Shown one piece after another: positions 34,226 to 43,654 of a stretch of DNA of 64,000 nt. This DNA is from Pseudoflavonifractor gallinarum (GTDB taxonomy: Bacteria > Bacillota > Clostridia > Oscillospirales > Oscillospiraceae): the NCBI RefSeq assembly GCF_014982855.1, contig NZ_JADCKF010000008.1, positions 62,001 to 126,000 of the forward strand. Reading direction: 5' to 3'. Under the pieces are notes generated by a model. It did not search any database and was not told where the DNA came from. It worked only from the letters and a program-made list of their open reading frames with translations. Every line of letters starts with the position of its first letter. Positions within the stretch are counted from its first letter, which is position 1. Position numbers and translations under genes: made by a program.

Positions 34226-34690
34226 ATGGACAGTGAACTGCTGAAACTGCGCATCCCCTCGTACATCTACCGTGTGGCCCAACTGCTGGAGATCGTGGTG
34301 AGCCTCATTGTGATTGTCGCCATCACCTTGTCGGTCTGGTCGGTTCTCCTGGAGCTGAACATTATGACAAGCGGCCCCGGCAATACCGATCTGCTCCAGA
34401 CCTTTCTGGCCGACGTTTTTACCGTGGTCATCGGCATCGAGTTCCTCAAGATGCTCAGCCGCCACAATATGAGCTCGGTGGTGGAGGTCCTCCTCTTCGC
34501 CATCGCCCGCCAGATGGTCATTGAGCACACCACCGCGGTGGAGAACCTGGTCATGGTGATCGCCATTGCCATTCTGTTCACCATCCGGAAATACCTGTTT
34601 ATTCCCGGACTGGACGACAAAAAATACAGCCCCCACAGCAAGAAGCGCGCCGACGCGGAGGAGTCCGCTCAGGAGCACATCCACTCCTGA
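34226..34690 (+). CDS. PsiE family membrane protein
   Basis: A 154-residue protein with four predicted transmembrane segments (about residues 17-42, 60-75, 85-100 and 103-120), matching the phosphate-starvation-inducible PsiE family. Landmarks are FTVVIGIEFLKMLSRHNMSSVVEVLLFAIARQMVIEH and VMVIAIAILFTIRKYL. The function is unknown even in E. coli. The C-terminal tail is hydrophilic (SKKRADAEESAQEH). No Pho box was recognised. It sits 19 bp after the aldolase gene and ends at a strong terminator. Confidence 0.85.
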   Translation: MDSELLKLRIPSYIYRVAQLLEIVVSLIVIVAITLSVWSVLLELNIMTSGPGNTDLLQTFLADVFTVVIGIEFLKMLSRHNMSSVVEVLLFAIARQMVIEHTTAVENLVMVIAIAILFTIRKYLFIPGLDDKKYSPHSKKRADAEESAQEHIHS

Positions 34691-34700
34691 GACGATGAAA

Positions 34701-34733
34701 AGAGGGTGTACGGGAAACCGTACACCCTCTTTT
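34701..34733. terminator. Bidirectional terminator
   Basis: AGAGGGTGTACGG pairs with CCGTACACCCTCT (13 bp) around GAAA, followed by TTT, and preceded by AAAA for the opposite strand. It serves the convergent psiE-like and XRE genes. Confidence 0.85.
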
Positions 34734-34734
34734 G

Positions 34735-35832
34735 TCATATGGTATCCTCTTCCGGCTGCTTCTTCCGCACGGAACATCCGGCCAGAACCAGGTAGAGGAC
34801 CAGCAGGATCACACCCAGCAGGAACACCCCTGCCGACGGCCTCCACTCCACGATAAAGCGGCTCAGATCGACCTCCGGCGTCCAGGAGTACTCCCGCCCG
34901 GTGGAAAGGCTCCAGATCTGTTCGGCGCTTCCCTTTGCAAAGAGCCACATGGGCCCGCACAGGGCGGTCATCAGGAGGGCCGGAACCAGGCGCCTCCGGT
35001 CCCGCCGGAAGAGCCACAGATACCAGAGCTCCAGCAGGACCAGCAGTCCGGCAAAGAGCCCACCCTGATACCGGTAGCACCAGATGGGAAGGATGTCCAG
35101 GCAGTAGGCGCCCCAGAATCCCAGCACCACCAGGAATCCCGCCGCCGGGAGGAGTGCCCGGCCCCGGGGCAGGGACCACACCGACAGACGGAAGCCCCCT
35201 TTTTCCTGAAAATGCCGCCGGGCGAGGCCCATGGTCAGGGCGGTCAGCGCCGCGCCCAGCGCCAGCCAGAGGAAGAGCACCCCCAGCACCATCCCCCTCT
35301 GCCGGCCCGACAGCCACAGCTGGAACCAGGTCGACAGGAGCGTGCTCCCTCCTCCCGCGATCAGGACGAGCCCGCCGGCCGCCGCGCCGGCGATCACGCT
35401 CAGGTTGACCGCCAGATTCATCCCGGCGTTCCCCAGCCAGAACCAGCGGGAGTGGTAGGCGTAGTACCGCTGGAGGTAGACCCCGTAGGCCATGCAGCCC
35501 AGATAGGCCAGGTAGCACACCAGCAGGGGCACAAAGAGCCGCAGGAGATAGAACAGGATGCCGCCCCCCAGGGCAAAGGCAAAGGAGAGCAGGCTCTGGA
35601 CATCCGTCCGGGTCAGGGCGCGCACCGGCTTTTCCCCGTCCAGCAGATCGTCCACGCTCACCCTCAGGGCCCGGGCCAGGGGCACCAGCAGGGGGACGTC
35701 CGGGTATCCGCCCGCCGACTCCCAGCGGGAGATGCTCTTGTTGCTCACCCCCAGGGCGTCGGCCAGCTCCTGCTGGGTCATGTTTTTTTCCTTGCGATAG
35801 CGTTTCAGGCGTTCACTGAATTCCGCTTCCAT
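34735..35832 (-). CDS. XRE-family regulator fused to a membrane domain
   Basis: A 365-residue protein. Residues 1-65 are an HTH_3 (XRE) DNA-binding domain: FSERLKRYRKEKNMTQQELADALGVSNKSISRWESAGGYPDVPLLVPLARAL. The rest has about eight hydrophobic segments. Such fusions are common in Firmicutes and probably sense a membrane or envelope signal, but no ligand is known. The ATG at 35832 has AAAGGAGG seven bases upstream; the longer in-frame extension is rejected. It is divergent from the ECF sigma operon and could control it, which is inference only. Confidence 0.85.
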   Translation of the reverse strand: MEAEFSERLKRYRKEKNMTQQELADALGVSNKSISRWESAGGYPDVPLLVPLARALRVSVDDLLDGEKPVRALTRTDVQSLLSFAFALGGGILFYLLRLFVPLLVCYLAYLGCMAYGVYLQRYYAYHSRWFWLGNAGMNLAVNLSVIAGAAAGGLVLIAGGGSTLLSTWFQLWLSGRQRGMVLGVLFLWLALGAALTALTMGLARRHFQEKGGFRLSVWSLPRGRALLPAAGFLVVLGFWGAYCLDILPIWCYRYQGGLFAGLLVLLELWYLWLFRRDRRRLVPALLMTALCGPMWLFAKGSAEQIWSLSTGREYSWTPEVDLSRFIVEWRPSAGVFLLGVILLVLYLVLAGCSVRKKQPEEDTI

Positions 35833-36028
35833 GGTTCCGCCTCCTTTCTTTCTGGCCCCATTGTAGCAGGAAATCGCTCTCGCAGCCACCCCACAGGGCG
35901 GGAATTCCCTCCCGGGGGGCGAGAATCGCGCCGTCAGGTCTTTTTTTGTGTCACCTTTTTGCTCCTTCTGCGTCCAGAAGAGGGGAGCAAAAAACACTCC
36001 CACACAGCCCCCTTAGGAGGTGTATGCT

Positions 36029-36574
36029 TTGAAGGAAGAAGCTCTGCTTCGGCACATCCAGGCGGGACGCCGCTGGGCACTCCACGCCGCCATCCGGCGC
36101 TACACCGGGTATGTGACCGCGGTCGCCGCCCGCACTCTGGGGCCCTCCCTGCTCCCCGAGGATCTGGAGGAGGTGGTCTCCGATGTGTTTGTGACCCTGT
36201 GGCTCCGCTCCGGTGACATCCAGAGCGGTCCGTCCCTGCGCCCCTGGCTGGCCGCCGTGGCCCGGAACAAAGCCGCCGACCGCCTGCGCCGCACCCGGGG
36301 TGTCCTCCCCCTCTCCGACACCCTGCCCGCAGTGGGTGATCTGCCCGAGGCCCTGGTGGAGCGGCAGGAGTGCCACGCCCAGCTCCGCCGGGCCGTGGAG
36401 GCCATGGAGGAGCCCGACCGTACCCTGTTTCTCCTCTACTACTACGAGGACCAGCCCCTGAAAGAGGTGGCCCCCCGCCTGGGTCTGAGCCTGGCGGCCG
36501 CCAAGGCCCGTTTGAGCCGGGGCCGGAAACGCCTGAAAGAGACGCTATTGAAAGGAGGAATCGACCATGCGTGA
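36029..36574 (+). CDS. ECF-type RNA polymerase sigma factor
   Basis: A 181-residue sigma-70 family factor with only regions 2 and 4. Region 2 is EDLEEVVSDVFVTLWLRS then RPWLAAVARNKAADRLRR (residues about 48-95); region 4 is FLLYYYEDQPLKEVAPRLGLSLAAAKARLSRGRKRLKE (about 132-170). The start is TTG at 36029, eight bases after TTAGGAGG. Its last 8 bp overlap the start of the next gene, which encodes a membrane protein of the anti-sigma type. The operon may respond to envelope stress, but no target promoter was identified. Confidence 0.9.
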   Translation: MKEEALLRHIQAGRRWALHAAIRRYTGYVTAVAARTLGPSLLPEDLEEVVSDVFVTLWLRSGDIQSGPSLRPWLAAVARNKAADRLRRTRGVLPLSDTLPAVGDLPEALVERQECHAQLRRAVEAMEEPDRTLFLLYYYEDQPLKEVAPRLGLSLAAAKARLSRGRKRLKETLLKGGIDHA

Positions 36575-37700
36575 TCACCTGCACGATCTATGGGAGGACC
36601 TGGACCTGCCCGAGGCCTACCCCACCGTGGACCCCCGCGCGGTCCGGCGCCGGGTGGACGCCGTATTGGACGGCGCAAAGGGACGAGGACCCCGCCGGCC
36701 CTTGCGGGTGGCCCTGTCCGGCCTCCTGCTGGCCGCGGTAGGGATTACCGCCAGCATCTCCATCGCCCTCGCGGATACCGGACAGGCCCTTCCCCCCATC
36801 GTCTCTGACCCGCCCGCTGTCTCCGACCCGCCCGCTGTCTCTCCCACCCCCACGCTCCCCCCTGACGGCCACGGGTGGAGCATTATCATCACCCCGGAGG
36901 ACTATGACAGCGGAAACCCCACCCGGGACCGGACCGATGAAATCTCCGCGCTGCCCGTCTACCCCTCCGGCCCCCTCTCCGCCGAGGCGCAGCAGGCCGC
37001 CGCCGAGGATCTGGCCGACGCGCTGGATACCACCCTCCGCGGCACCGACGGTCCCGGCGTCTTTCTCCTGGCCGACGGCACCCAGCTCTCCTTCTCCGCA
37101 GATGCCCCCGAGGTGGTCATCGAGCCCACCGATTGCTCCCCTGCCGACCTGCTCTCCCGCCTCACCGGGGGAGGCGCCGTCGAAACGGCCAAGTCGGTCC
37201 ACTATTCCTTCTCCGGGGAGCCCGACACCCAGTCCCGTTCCTTCCCCGCCGATACCGGGCAACCACTGGAGGAGCAGCTGCTGGACTACACCTTCTCCGC
37301 CGCCCGGTCGGACAGCGCCACCTCTCTGCGCCTCACCCTCACGCCGGTCCAGCAGGGGGTCTACCCCATCCGGAGCACGGAGGAGGCCCTCTCCCTCTTC
37401 CGCGCGGGAAACTACTTCGGCGTGGAGACCCGCCCAGAGGAGGCCCGTGTCCTGTGGGTCCAGCTGATCTACCGTACCGACGGGATTGGCTCCTCCTTCC
37501 TCCAGCCCTTCTATGAGATCATCTATATGCAGGCCTACTGGGATCTCACTCCGGTGATGCACACGGAGAAGGTCCGCCGCTACTCCAGCATCAGCTCCGC
37601 CTATGTCCCAGCCGTGACCGACCCCTACCTGGATGAGCTCCGTCCCACCTGGTATATCAATGACACCGACACCGGGCACGGCATCTATGCCCCCTCCTGA
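36567..37700 (+). CDS. Membrane-anchored protein, probable anti-sigma factor
   Basis: A 377-residue protein with a cytoplasmic N-terminus of ~45 residues, one membrane helix (PLRVALSGLLLAAVGITASISIAL, about 46-69) and a large external domain (~300 residues). A linker with a tandem SDPPAV repeat (residues ~80-90) joins them. The gene overlaps the ECF sigma gene by 8 bp, the usual arrangement for an anti-sigma factor; the N-terminal part (DLWEDLDLPEAYPTVDPRAVRRRV) is short and has no recognisable zinc motif. The external domain belongs to no family I know and is a candidate signal sensor. Confidence 0.65.
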   Translation: MRDHLHDLWEDLDLPEAYPTVDPRAVRRRVDAVLDGAKGRGPRRPLRVALSGLLLAAVGITASISIALADTGQALPPIVSDPPAVSDPPAVSPTPTLPPDGHGWSIIITPEDYDSGNPTRDRTDEISALPVYPSGPLSAEAQQAAAEDLADALDTTLRGTDGPGVFLLADGTQLSFSADAPEVVIEPTDCSPADLLSRLTGGGAVETAKSVHYSFSGEPDTQSRSFPADTGQPLEEQLLDYTFSAARSDSATSLRLTLTPVQQGVYPIRSTEEALSLFRAGNYFGVETRPEEARVLWVQLIYRTDGIGSSFLQPFYEIIYMQAYWDLTPVMHTEKVRRYSSISSAYVPAVTDPYLDELRPTWYINDTDTGHGIYAPS

Positions 37701-37717
37701 TCCCCCCAAAAACAAAC

Positions 37718-37753
37718 GCGGCCGCCGCAGAAGATTCGTTCTGCGGCGGCCGC
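37718..37753. terminator. Bidirectional terminator between the sigma operon and fbp
   Basis: GCGGCCGCCGCAGAA pairs with TTCTGCGGCGGCCGC (15 bp, 6-nt loop). T-rich sequence follows on the plus strand (CCCTGTTCTCTC) and TTTGTTTTT on the minus. Confidence 0.75.
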
Positions 37754-37769
37754 GCCCTGTTCTCTCTGC

Positions 37770-39761
37770 TTATTTCTTGTGATCCTCGGCGATCTCGCCG
37801 CTGCGGAAGGCCCAGAGCAGGGCCATCAGGTCGTCGATCTGCTCCTGGAGCTGGCGGCCCACATCGGTCCCGGCGATCTTCATGCGGGATTCCAGCCTCT
37901 CAAACACCACCGAGCTGGAGGCGATGTCCTGATTTTCCCGGATGGCGTTGCGCCGGCCCACAAAGGGCTCGTGGGAGACCAGGCGGAAGCAGCCCGAGTT
38001 GTAGATCAGGGTATAGCCCGCGATGCCGGTGGTCTTCTGGTAGGCCTTGCAGAAGCCGCCGTCGATGACCAGCAGCTTGCCCCCCGCCTTCATGGGGCTC
38101 TCGCCCTTCTTGGACTTGACCGGGATGTGGCCGTTGATGATGTGGCAGTGGGGGCCCTCCAGCCCGAACTCCCGCAGCAGCATATCGCACACGGCGGGGT
38201 CGTTGTAGAACTGGTAGTAGGGATTCTTGGGCTCGGTCCAGGTGGACTCGTCCACGATGAGCCGCCGCTCGAAGGTGGTCATCCGGTCCCGGCCGAAGAT
38301 GGGGCTGTTGCGTCCCGCCCAGAGGAACCAGAGGAAGTCCATGCCGAACTGCCGCTCGGGAGAGCCGGGCTTATTGTAGTAGGCCCGCCGGGCAACCAGG
38401 TCGGCATAGTCCAGGAAGGCCCGCCCCGAGAGGTTCTCGCAGCCGATGGAGAAGCGCATCAGCTCCCCCTCCGCCGTCATGGGGATGCAGCCGTGGAAGA
38501 GGAGGTTCCCGTTGAACACCTTGTAGAGGCTGCCCTTGGAGTAGAGGAAGCGGATGTGCCGCTGGAGCTTTTCGCTGTGCCGGAAGGAGGCGGTGAGCTG
38601 GTCGATGAGGACGGACTCCTCCTCCGTGAGGGCATAGGGGTCGTTCCGGTCCACGGTGGGGAAGTCGGTGTCCTCCAGCGGATAGGTGGTGCCCCCCAGG
38701 GTGATGCACTTGTTCTCATAGTCGATCTTGTCCAGAAGCAGCCGGTCGTTCATGCCGAAGCAGGGATTGCGCAGGATCTTCTGCCCCTCCAGCTTGAAGA
38801 GGATGATGGTGATGGCCTTGTGCATCCGGGCGGCCAGCATCTTGTCCTTCTCGGTGTAGTGGGCCTCGTCCTCATTGGTGAGCTTGACGGCAAACTGGTG
38901 GATATCACAGTCCTTGTACACCTCGTTGGCAAAGACCGACAGAGGCCGCAGGGAGATGCCGTATCCGGTCTCGATGACCTCCAGGTTGTTGTAGCGCAGG
39001 GAGTTAGCCAGCACGGTGGCCACCAGGGTGCGGGAGCCGGAGGCCGCGCCCATCCACAGGATGTCGTGGTTGCCCCACTGGATGTCCACGCTGTGGTACT
39101 CCATCAGGGAGTCCAGGATGATGTCGGCCCGGGGGCCGCGGTCAAAGATATCGCCCACCAGGTGCAGGTGGTCCACGGCCAGGCGCTTGATGAGCTCGCA
39201 CAGCTGCACCAGGAAGTTGGAGGCCCGGTCGATGTCGATGATGGTGGAGATGATGTTCTCGTAGTAGTCCCGCTTATCGCTGTCCTCATAGTGGGTGTGG
39301 ATGAGCTCGTCGATGATATAGGCGTACTCCTTGGGCATGGCCTTACGGACCTTGGAGCGGGTATACTTGGAGCTGACCTCCCGGCAGACCTCGATGAGGC
39401 GGTGGAAGGTGATGCGGTACCACTCCCGCATGTCGTCGTTCTCCCGCTCGATCTCCTCCAGCTTCTCCTTGGGGTAGTAGATGAGGGTGGCCAGCTGGTC
39501 CAGCTCGGCCTTGGAGACGCTGGTGCCGAAGAGCTTGTCCAGCTTTTCCCGCACCACGCCGGAAGCGGAGTTGAGGATGTGCAGAAATGCCTCGTATTCG
39601 CCGTGCACATCGGAGATGAAGTGTTCCGTGCCCTTGGGCAGGTTCAGGATCGCCTGGAGATTGATGATCTCGGTACTGGCCGCCTGAACGGTGGGATACT
39701 GCCGGGCCAGCATTTTCAGATAGTGCAGATTCTCGGACCGGTAGGTTTTCGATGGCTTCAT
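37770..39761 (-). CDS. fbp: Fructose-1,6-bisphosphatase, class III
   Basis: A 663-residue class III FBPase, the large Firmicute form (about 670 residues in B. subtilis), which makes fructose 6-phosphate in gluconeogenesis. It belongs to the metallophosphoesterase fold: FISDVHGEYEAFLHIL near residue 48, LVGDIFDRGPRADIIL near 200, IQWGNHDILWMGAASGS near 228, and INGHIPVKSKKGESP near 545. The start is ATG after AGGAGG. It stands alone with its own promoter, divergent from hcp. Its product connects with the transketolase and phosphoketolase genes in the window. Confidence 0.95.
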   Translation of the reverse strand: MKPSKTYRSENLHYLKMLARQYPTVQAASTEIINLQAILNLPKGTEHFISDVHGEYEAFLHILNSASGVVREKLDKLFGTSVSKAELDQLATLIYYPKEKLEEIERENDDMREWYRITFHRLIEVCREVSSKYTRSKVRKAMPKEYAYIIDELIHTHYEDSDKRDYYENIISTIIDIDRASNFLVQLCELIKRLAVDHLHLVGDIFDRGPRADIILDSLMEYHSVDIQWGNHDILWMGAASGSRTLVATVLANSLRYNNLEVIETGYGISLRPLSVFANEVYKDCDIHQFAVKLTNEDEAHYTEKDKMLAARMHKAITIILFKLEGQKILRNPCFGMNDRLLLDKIDYENKCITLGGTTYPLEDTDFPTVDRNDPYALTEEESVLIDQLTASFRHSEKLQRHIRFLYSKGSLYKVFNGNLLFHGCIPMTAEGELMRFSIGCENLSGRAFLDYADLVARRAYYNKPGSPERQFGMDFLWFLWAGRNSPIFGRDRMTTFERRLIVDESTWTEPKNPYYQFYNDPAVCDMLLREFGLEGPHCHIINGHIPVKSKKGESPMKAGGKLLVIDGGFCKAYQKTTGIAGYTLIYNSGCFRLVSHEPFVGRRNAIRENQDIASSSVVFERLESRMKIAGTDVGRQLQEQIDDLMALLWAFRSGEIAEDHKK

Positions 39762-39796
39762 GCGGGGGCCTCCTTTTCTAATCTTTGGTAATCTTC

Positions 39797-39825
39797 ATTA
39801 TGTCACGTTCTCCCTCCAGTTGCAA
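39797..39825 (-). promoter_or_regulatory. Promoter of fbp
   Basis: Minus strand TTGCAA (39825-39820), a 17-bp spacer and CATAAT (39802-39797). Confidence 0.55.
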
Positions 39826-39895
39826 GGGGAGACGTGTCCTTTCCCTCTTCCACACCGGATTTTTCCATCCGGTTTCCCCGGTGCATTCGTTTTTT

Positions 39896-39911
39896 TGTTG
39901 GAATTCCAACA
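39896..39911. promoter_or_regulatory. Palindromic operator upstream of hcp
   Basis: A perfect 16-bp palindrome, TGTTGGAATTCCAACA, 21 bp upstream of TATACT (39933-39938), the likely hcp -10 box. It would overlap or abut the -35 region. The TTGTT-N8-AACA outline resembles a Rex site; a Crp/Fnr-type HcpR or a nitrosative-stress regulator are alternatives. Confidence 0.5.
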
Positions 39912-40000
39912 TACAAATGGGCCATTCTCCCCTATACTGATGCCATGATCCAGAAAACCATCGGCCGCAGCTTGCTCCGGCCATAAAAAGGAGTTAGACT

Positions 40001-41641
40001 ATGGAAAACAAGATGTTCTGCTATCAGTGCCAGGAGACCGCCGGCTGCGCCGGATGCACCCGAGCCGGCGTGTGCGGCAAGACCGCCCAGGTGGCCAACA
40101 CCCAGGACCTGCTGGTCTATGTGACCAAGGGGCTCTCCGCTGTCACCACCGCCCTGCGGGCGCAGGGCGAGGCCATCCCCGCTTCCCTCAACCAGCTCAT
40201 CACCCTCAACCTCTTCACCACCATCACCAACGCCAACTTTGACCAGGAGGCCATCCTCCAGCGCATCCGGGACACCCTGGCGGCCAAGGCACCCCTGCTG
40301 GCCCAGGTCCAGGATCCCTCCGCCCTTCCCGCCGCCGCCCGGTGGGACGGCTCCGGCGACTGGGAGGAGAAGGCCGCCCAGGTGGGCGTGCTCTCCACCG
40401 AAAATGAGGACATCCGCTCTCTGCGGGAGCTCATCACCTACGGTCTGAAGGGCCTGTCCGCCTACTCCAAGCACGCCAACGCCCTGCTCCAGGCCGACGA
40501 GGAGATCGACGCCTTCCTCCAGCGGGCCCTGGCCGCCACTCTGGACGACACCCTCACCGCCGACGACCTGGTGGCCCTCACTCTGGAGACCGGCAAATAC
40601 GGCGTATCCGGCATGGCCCTTCTGGACCAGGCCAACACCCAGGCCTACGGCAACCCCGAGATCACCCGGGTCCAGCTGGGCGTGGGCAAGAACCCCGGCA
40701 TCCTGGTCTCCGGCCACGACCTGCGGGACCTGGAGATGCTGCTGGAGCAGACCAAGGACACCGGCGTGGACGTGTACACCCACTCCGAGATGCTCCCCGC
40801 CCACTACTACCCCGCCTTCAAGAAGTACCCCCACTTTGTGGGCAACTACGGCAACGCCTGGTGGAAGCAGAAGGAGGAGTTTGAGTCCTTCCATGGTCCC
40901 ATCTTGATGACCACCAACTGCATCGTGCCCCCCAAGGACAGCTACAAGGACCGGCTCTACACCACCGGCGCCGCCGGATTCCCCGGCTGCAAGCACATTC
41001 CCGGCGCCATCGGGGAGGAGAAGGACTTCTCCGCTCTCATCGAGCACGCCAAGCGCTGCGCGCCCCCTGCCGAGCTGGAGCAGGGTGAGATCGTGGGCGG
41101 CTTTGCCCACGCCCAGGTGCTGGCCCTGGCCGACCAGGTGGTGGAGGCCGTCAAGAGCGGTGCCATCAAGAAGTTCGTGGTCATGGCCGGCTGCGACGGC
41201 CGCGCCAAGAGCCGCAGCTACTACACCGACTTTGCCAAGGCCCTGCCCCGGGACACCGTGATCCTCACCGCGGGCTGCGCCAAGTACAAGTACAACAAGC
41301 TGGACCTGGGCGACATCAACGGGATTCCCCGGGTGCTGGACGCCGGCCAGTGCAACGACTCCTACTCCCTGGCCGTCATCGCCCTCAAGCTCAAGGAGGT
41401 CTTTGGCCTCTCCGACATCAACGACCTGCCCATCATCTACAACATCGCCTGGTATGAGCAGAAGGCGGTCATCGTCCTGCTGGCCCTGCTCTATCTGGGG
41501 GTGAAGAACATCCACCTGGGCCCCACCCTGCCCGCCTTCCTCAGCCCCAACGTGGCCAAGGTCCTGGTGGAGAACTTCGGCATCGCCGGCATCCGCACCG
41601 TGGAGGAGGACATGGCCCTCTTCTTCGGCGAGCAGGCCTGA
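40001..41641 (+). CDS. hcp: Hybrid cluster protein / hydroxylamine reductase, class I
   Basis: A 546-residue hybrid cluster protein. The N-terminal Fe-S cluster is bound by CX2CX8CX5C (Cys 7, 10, 19 and 25), the spacing of class I enzymes from strict anaerobes. Cysteines for the hybrid 4Fe-2S-2O cluster are seen in [15 protein letters not shown] near residue 425 and [18 protein letters not shown] near 450, plus [10 protein letters not shown] near 328. HCPs reduce hydroxylamine in vitro and act as NO reductases in protection from nitrosative stress. It has its own palindromic operator and is followed after 48 bp by a small TIGR04076 gene. Confidence 0.95.
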   Translation: MENKMFCYQCQETAGCAGCTRAGVCGKTAQVANTQDLLVYVTKGLSAVTTALRAQGEAIPASLNQLITLNLFTTITNANFDQEAILQRIRDTLAAKAPLLAQVQDPSALPAAARWDGSGDWEEKAAQVGVLSTENEDIRSLRELITYGLKGLSAYSKHANALLQADEEIDAFLQRALAATLDDTLTADDLVALTLETGKYGVSGMALLDQANTQAYGNPEITRVQLGVGKNPGILVSGHDLRDLEMLLEQTKDTGVDVYTHSEMLPAHYYPAFKKYPHFVGNYGNAWWKQKEEFESFHGPILMTTNCIVPPKDSYKDRLYTTGAAGFPGCKHIPGAIGEEKDFSALIEHAKRCAPPAELEQGEIVGGFAHAQVLALADQVVEAVKSGAIKKFVVMAGCDGRAKSRSYYTDFAKALPRDTVILTAGCAKYKYNKLDLGDINGIPRVLDAGQCNDSYSLAVIALKLKEVFGLSDINDLPIIYNIAWYEQKAVIVLLALLYLGVKNIHLGPTLPAFLSPNVAKVLVENFGIAGIRTVEEDMALFFGEQA

Positions 41642-41689
41642 GCCCCCCTTCGCCCTGCCGGGTTTCTGAGAGAAAGGAGCTGTCTTCCC

Positions 41690-41962
41690 ATGAAAAAGCC
41701 GTCCGTCCGCATCACTCTGGTGGACCGTCTGGGCCCCTGCCGGTGTCACCGGGGGCACCAGATCGGCGATTCCTTCGACTTTGAGACCCAGCGGGGCGAG
41801 CTGTGCCCCATGGCGGCCCACGCGGCCTTCCCCTTCGTGGATATCCTCCGCTACGGCGGGACCTTGCCCAAGAGCCGCCACGGGGACTACCGCTTCTGCT
41901 GTCCGGACGCCGACGTGGTCAACGTCTTCCGCCTGGAGATCCTCCCTCCGGAGGAGCCCTGA
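41690..41962 (+). CDS. TIGR04076 family protein
   Basis: A 90-residue protein matching TIGR04076: GPCRCHRGHQIGDSFDFE near residues 15-32, ELCPMAAHAAFPFVDILRYGG near 37-57, and RFCCPDADVVNVFRLEI near 68-84. Four conserved cysteines suggest metal or redox binding. No biochemical role is known. It lies 48 bp after hcp, has AAAGGAG, and is probably cotranscribed with it, so a link to Hcp maturation or nitrosative stress is possible. Confidence 0.8.
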   Translation: MKKPSVRITLVDRLGPCRCHRGHQIGDSFDFETQRGELCPMAAHAAFPFVDILRYGGTLPKSRHGDYRFCCPDADVVNVFRLEILPPEEP

Positions 41963-42007
41963 TCCCCCCTTTTCCGTCCATTTTGGAAGAGTTTTGCCCC
42001 CGCCCCC

Positions 42008-42036
42008 TTGCCATAGGCGGGAAAAGCCTCTATAAT
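42008..42036 (+). promoter_or_regulatory. Promoter of gltX
   Basis: TTGCCA (42008-42013), a 17-bp spacer and TATAAT (42031-42036). Confidence 0.75.
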
Positions 42037-42098
42037 ATTGTCTGCTTAATTCAGGCGCTCCCCCGTTCGGGCGGCGCCCAACCGTTGGAGGAATTCAA

Positions 42099-43589
42099 AT
42101 GGCTCTGGATATGAATTGGTTTGACGAGATGGAGGCCTGCATTCCCAAGGGAGAGGTCCGCACTCGTTTTGCCCCCTCTCCCACGGGCTATATGCACGTG
42201 GGCAACCTGCGCACCGCCCTGTACACCTGGCTCATCGCCCGGCACAACGGCGGCAAGTTCCTGCTCCGCATCGAGGACACCGACCAGGGCCGCCTGGTGG
42301 AGGGCGCCGTGGACGTGATCTACAACACCCTGCGCAAGTGCGGTCTGGACTGGGACGAGGGTCCCGATCTGGGCGGTCCGGTGGGCCCCTATGTACAGAC
42401 CGAGCGCCGCGGCTTTTACGGCAAGTACGCCGAGCTCCTGGTGGAGCGGGGCCACGCCTACTACTGCTTCTGCGAAAAGACCGAGTCCGAGGAGGACTCC
42501 GGCGAGTTTGACCGGGGCGACGATCCCTGCCGCTCCCTGAGCATGGAGGAGGCCCGGGCCAAGGTGGAAGCCGGCGTGCCCTATGTCATCCGCCAGAAGA
42601 TCCCCAAGGAGGGCTCCACCACCTTCCACGACGTGGTGTTTGGTGACATCACGGTGGAGAACTCCACCCTGGATGACCAGATCCTCATGAAGTCGGACGG
42701 TCTGCCCACCTATAACTTCGCCAACGTCATCGACGACCACCTCATGGGCATCACCCACGTGGTCCGCGGCAGCGAGTACCTCTCCTCCGCCCCCAAGTAC
42801 AACCTGCTCTATGAGGGCTTTGGCTGGGAGGTCCCCGCCTATATCCACTGCTCCCCCGTCATGCGCGACCAGCACAACAAGATGTCCAAGCGCAAGGGCG
42901 ACCCCTCCTACGAGGACCTGCTGGCCATGGGCTTCCTCTCCGAGGCCGTGGTCAACTATGTCACCCTGCTGGGCTGGTCCCCCAAGGGCGAGGAGAGCGA
43001 GCGGGAGTTCTTCACCCTCTCCGAGCTGGCAGAGTCCTTCGACGTGGCGGGCATCTCCAAGTCCCCCGCCATCTTCGACCTGGAGAAGCTCAAGTACTTC
43101 AACGCCAAGTACCTGCGCGCCCTCTCCCCCGAGGCCTTCTATGAGGGGGCCCGGCCCTATCTGGAGCAGGCGGTCAAGACCCCCGGCATCGACCTCTCCC
43201 TCATCGCGCCCCTGGTGCAGCCCCGCTGCGACACCTGGCTGGACATCGCTCCCCAGGTGGACTTCTTTGACGCGCTGCCCGCCTACTCCAACGAGCTCTA
43301 CTGCCACAAGAAGATGAAGACCAACGAGGAGAACTCTCTGGAGGCCCTCCAGATGGTCCTCCCTGTGCTGGAAGGCCTCTCCGACTGGACCTATGACGCC
43401 ATCCACGACGCCCTCATCGACCTGGCCGCCAGCCACGAGCTCAAGAACGGCCGCATCATGTGGCCCGTGCGCACCGCAGTCTCCGGCAAGGCCGTCACCC
43501 CCGGCGGCGCTGTGGAGCTGTGCCACATCCTGGGCAAGGAGGAGACCCTCCGCCGTATCCGCCTGGGTATGGAGCAGCTGGCTCGCTGA
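42099..43589 (+). CDS. gltX: Glutamyl-tRNA synthetase
   Basis: A 496-residue class I synthetase that charges tRNA-Glu. The HIGH-type motif is RFAPSPTGYMHVGNLRTALYTW (residues 24-45), the acceptor region has LLRIEDTDQGR, and the KMSKS motif is NKMSKRKGDPSYEDLLAMGF near 259-278. The C-terminal anticodon-binding domain is present. The start is ATG with GGAGG seven bases upstream. It has its own promoter and a strong terminator. With glnS in the same window, GltX here need not misacylate tRNA-Gln; its specificity cannot be read directly. Confidence 0.95.
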   Translation: MALDMNWFDEMEACIPKGEVRTRFAPSPTGYMHVGNLRTALYTWLIARHNGGKFLLRIEDTDQGRLVEGAVDVIYNTLRKCGLDWDEGPDLGGPVGPYVQTERRGFYGKYAELLVERGHAYYCFCEKTESEEDSGEFDRGDDPCRSLSMEEARAKVEAGVPYVIRQKIPKEGSTTFHDVVFGDITVENSTLDDQILMKSDGLPTYNFANVIDDHLMGITHVVRGSEYLSSAPKYNLLYEGFGWEVPAYIHCSPVMRDQHNKMSKRKGDPSYEDLLAMGFLSEAVVNYVTLLGWSPKGEESEREFFTLSELAESFDVAGISKSPAIFDLEKLKYFNAKYLRALSPEAFYEGARPYLEQAVKTPGIDLSLIAPLVQPRCDTWLDIAPQVDFFDALPAYSNELYCHKKMKTNEENSLEALQMVLPVLEGLSDWTYDAIHDALIDLAASHELKNGRIMWPVRTAVSGKAVTPGGAVELCHILGKEETLRRIRLGMEQLAR

Positions 43590-43610
43590 TTTTCTTCTCA
43601 TACAGAACAA

Positions 43611-43646
43611 GCTCCCGGTTCCATTGAACCGGGAGCGTTTCTTTTT
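43611..43646. terminator. Terminator between gltX and argF
   Basis: GCTCCCGGTTC pairs with GAACCGGGAGC (11 bp, CATT loop), followed by GTTTCTTTTT. argF ends 9 bp further on the opposite strand. Confidence 0.85.
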
Positions 43647-43654
43647 GCTCTGAT

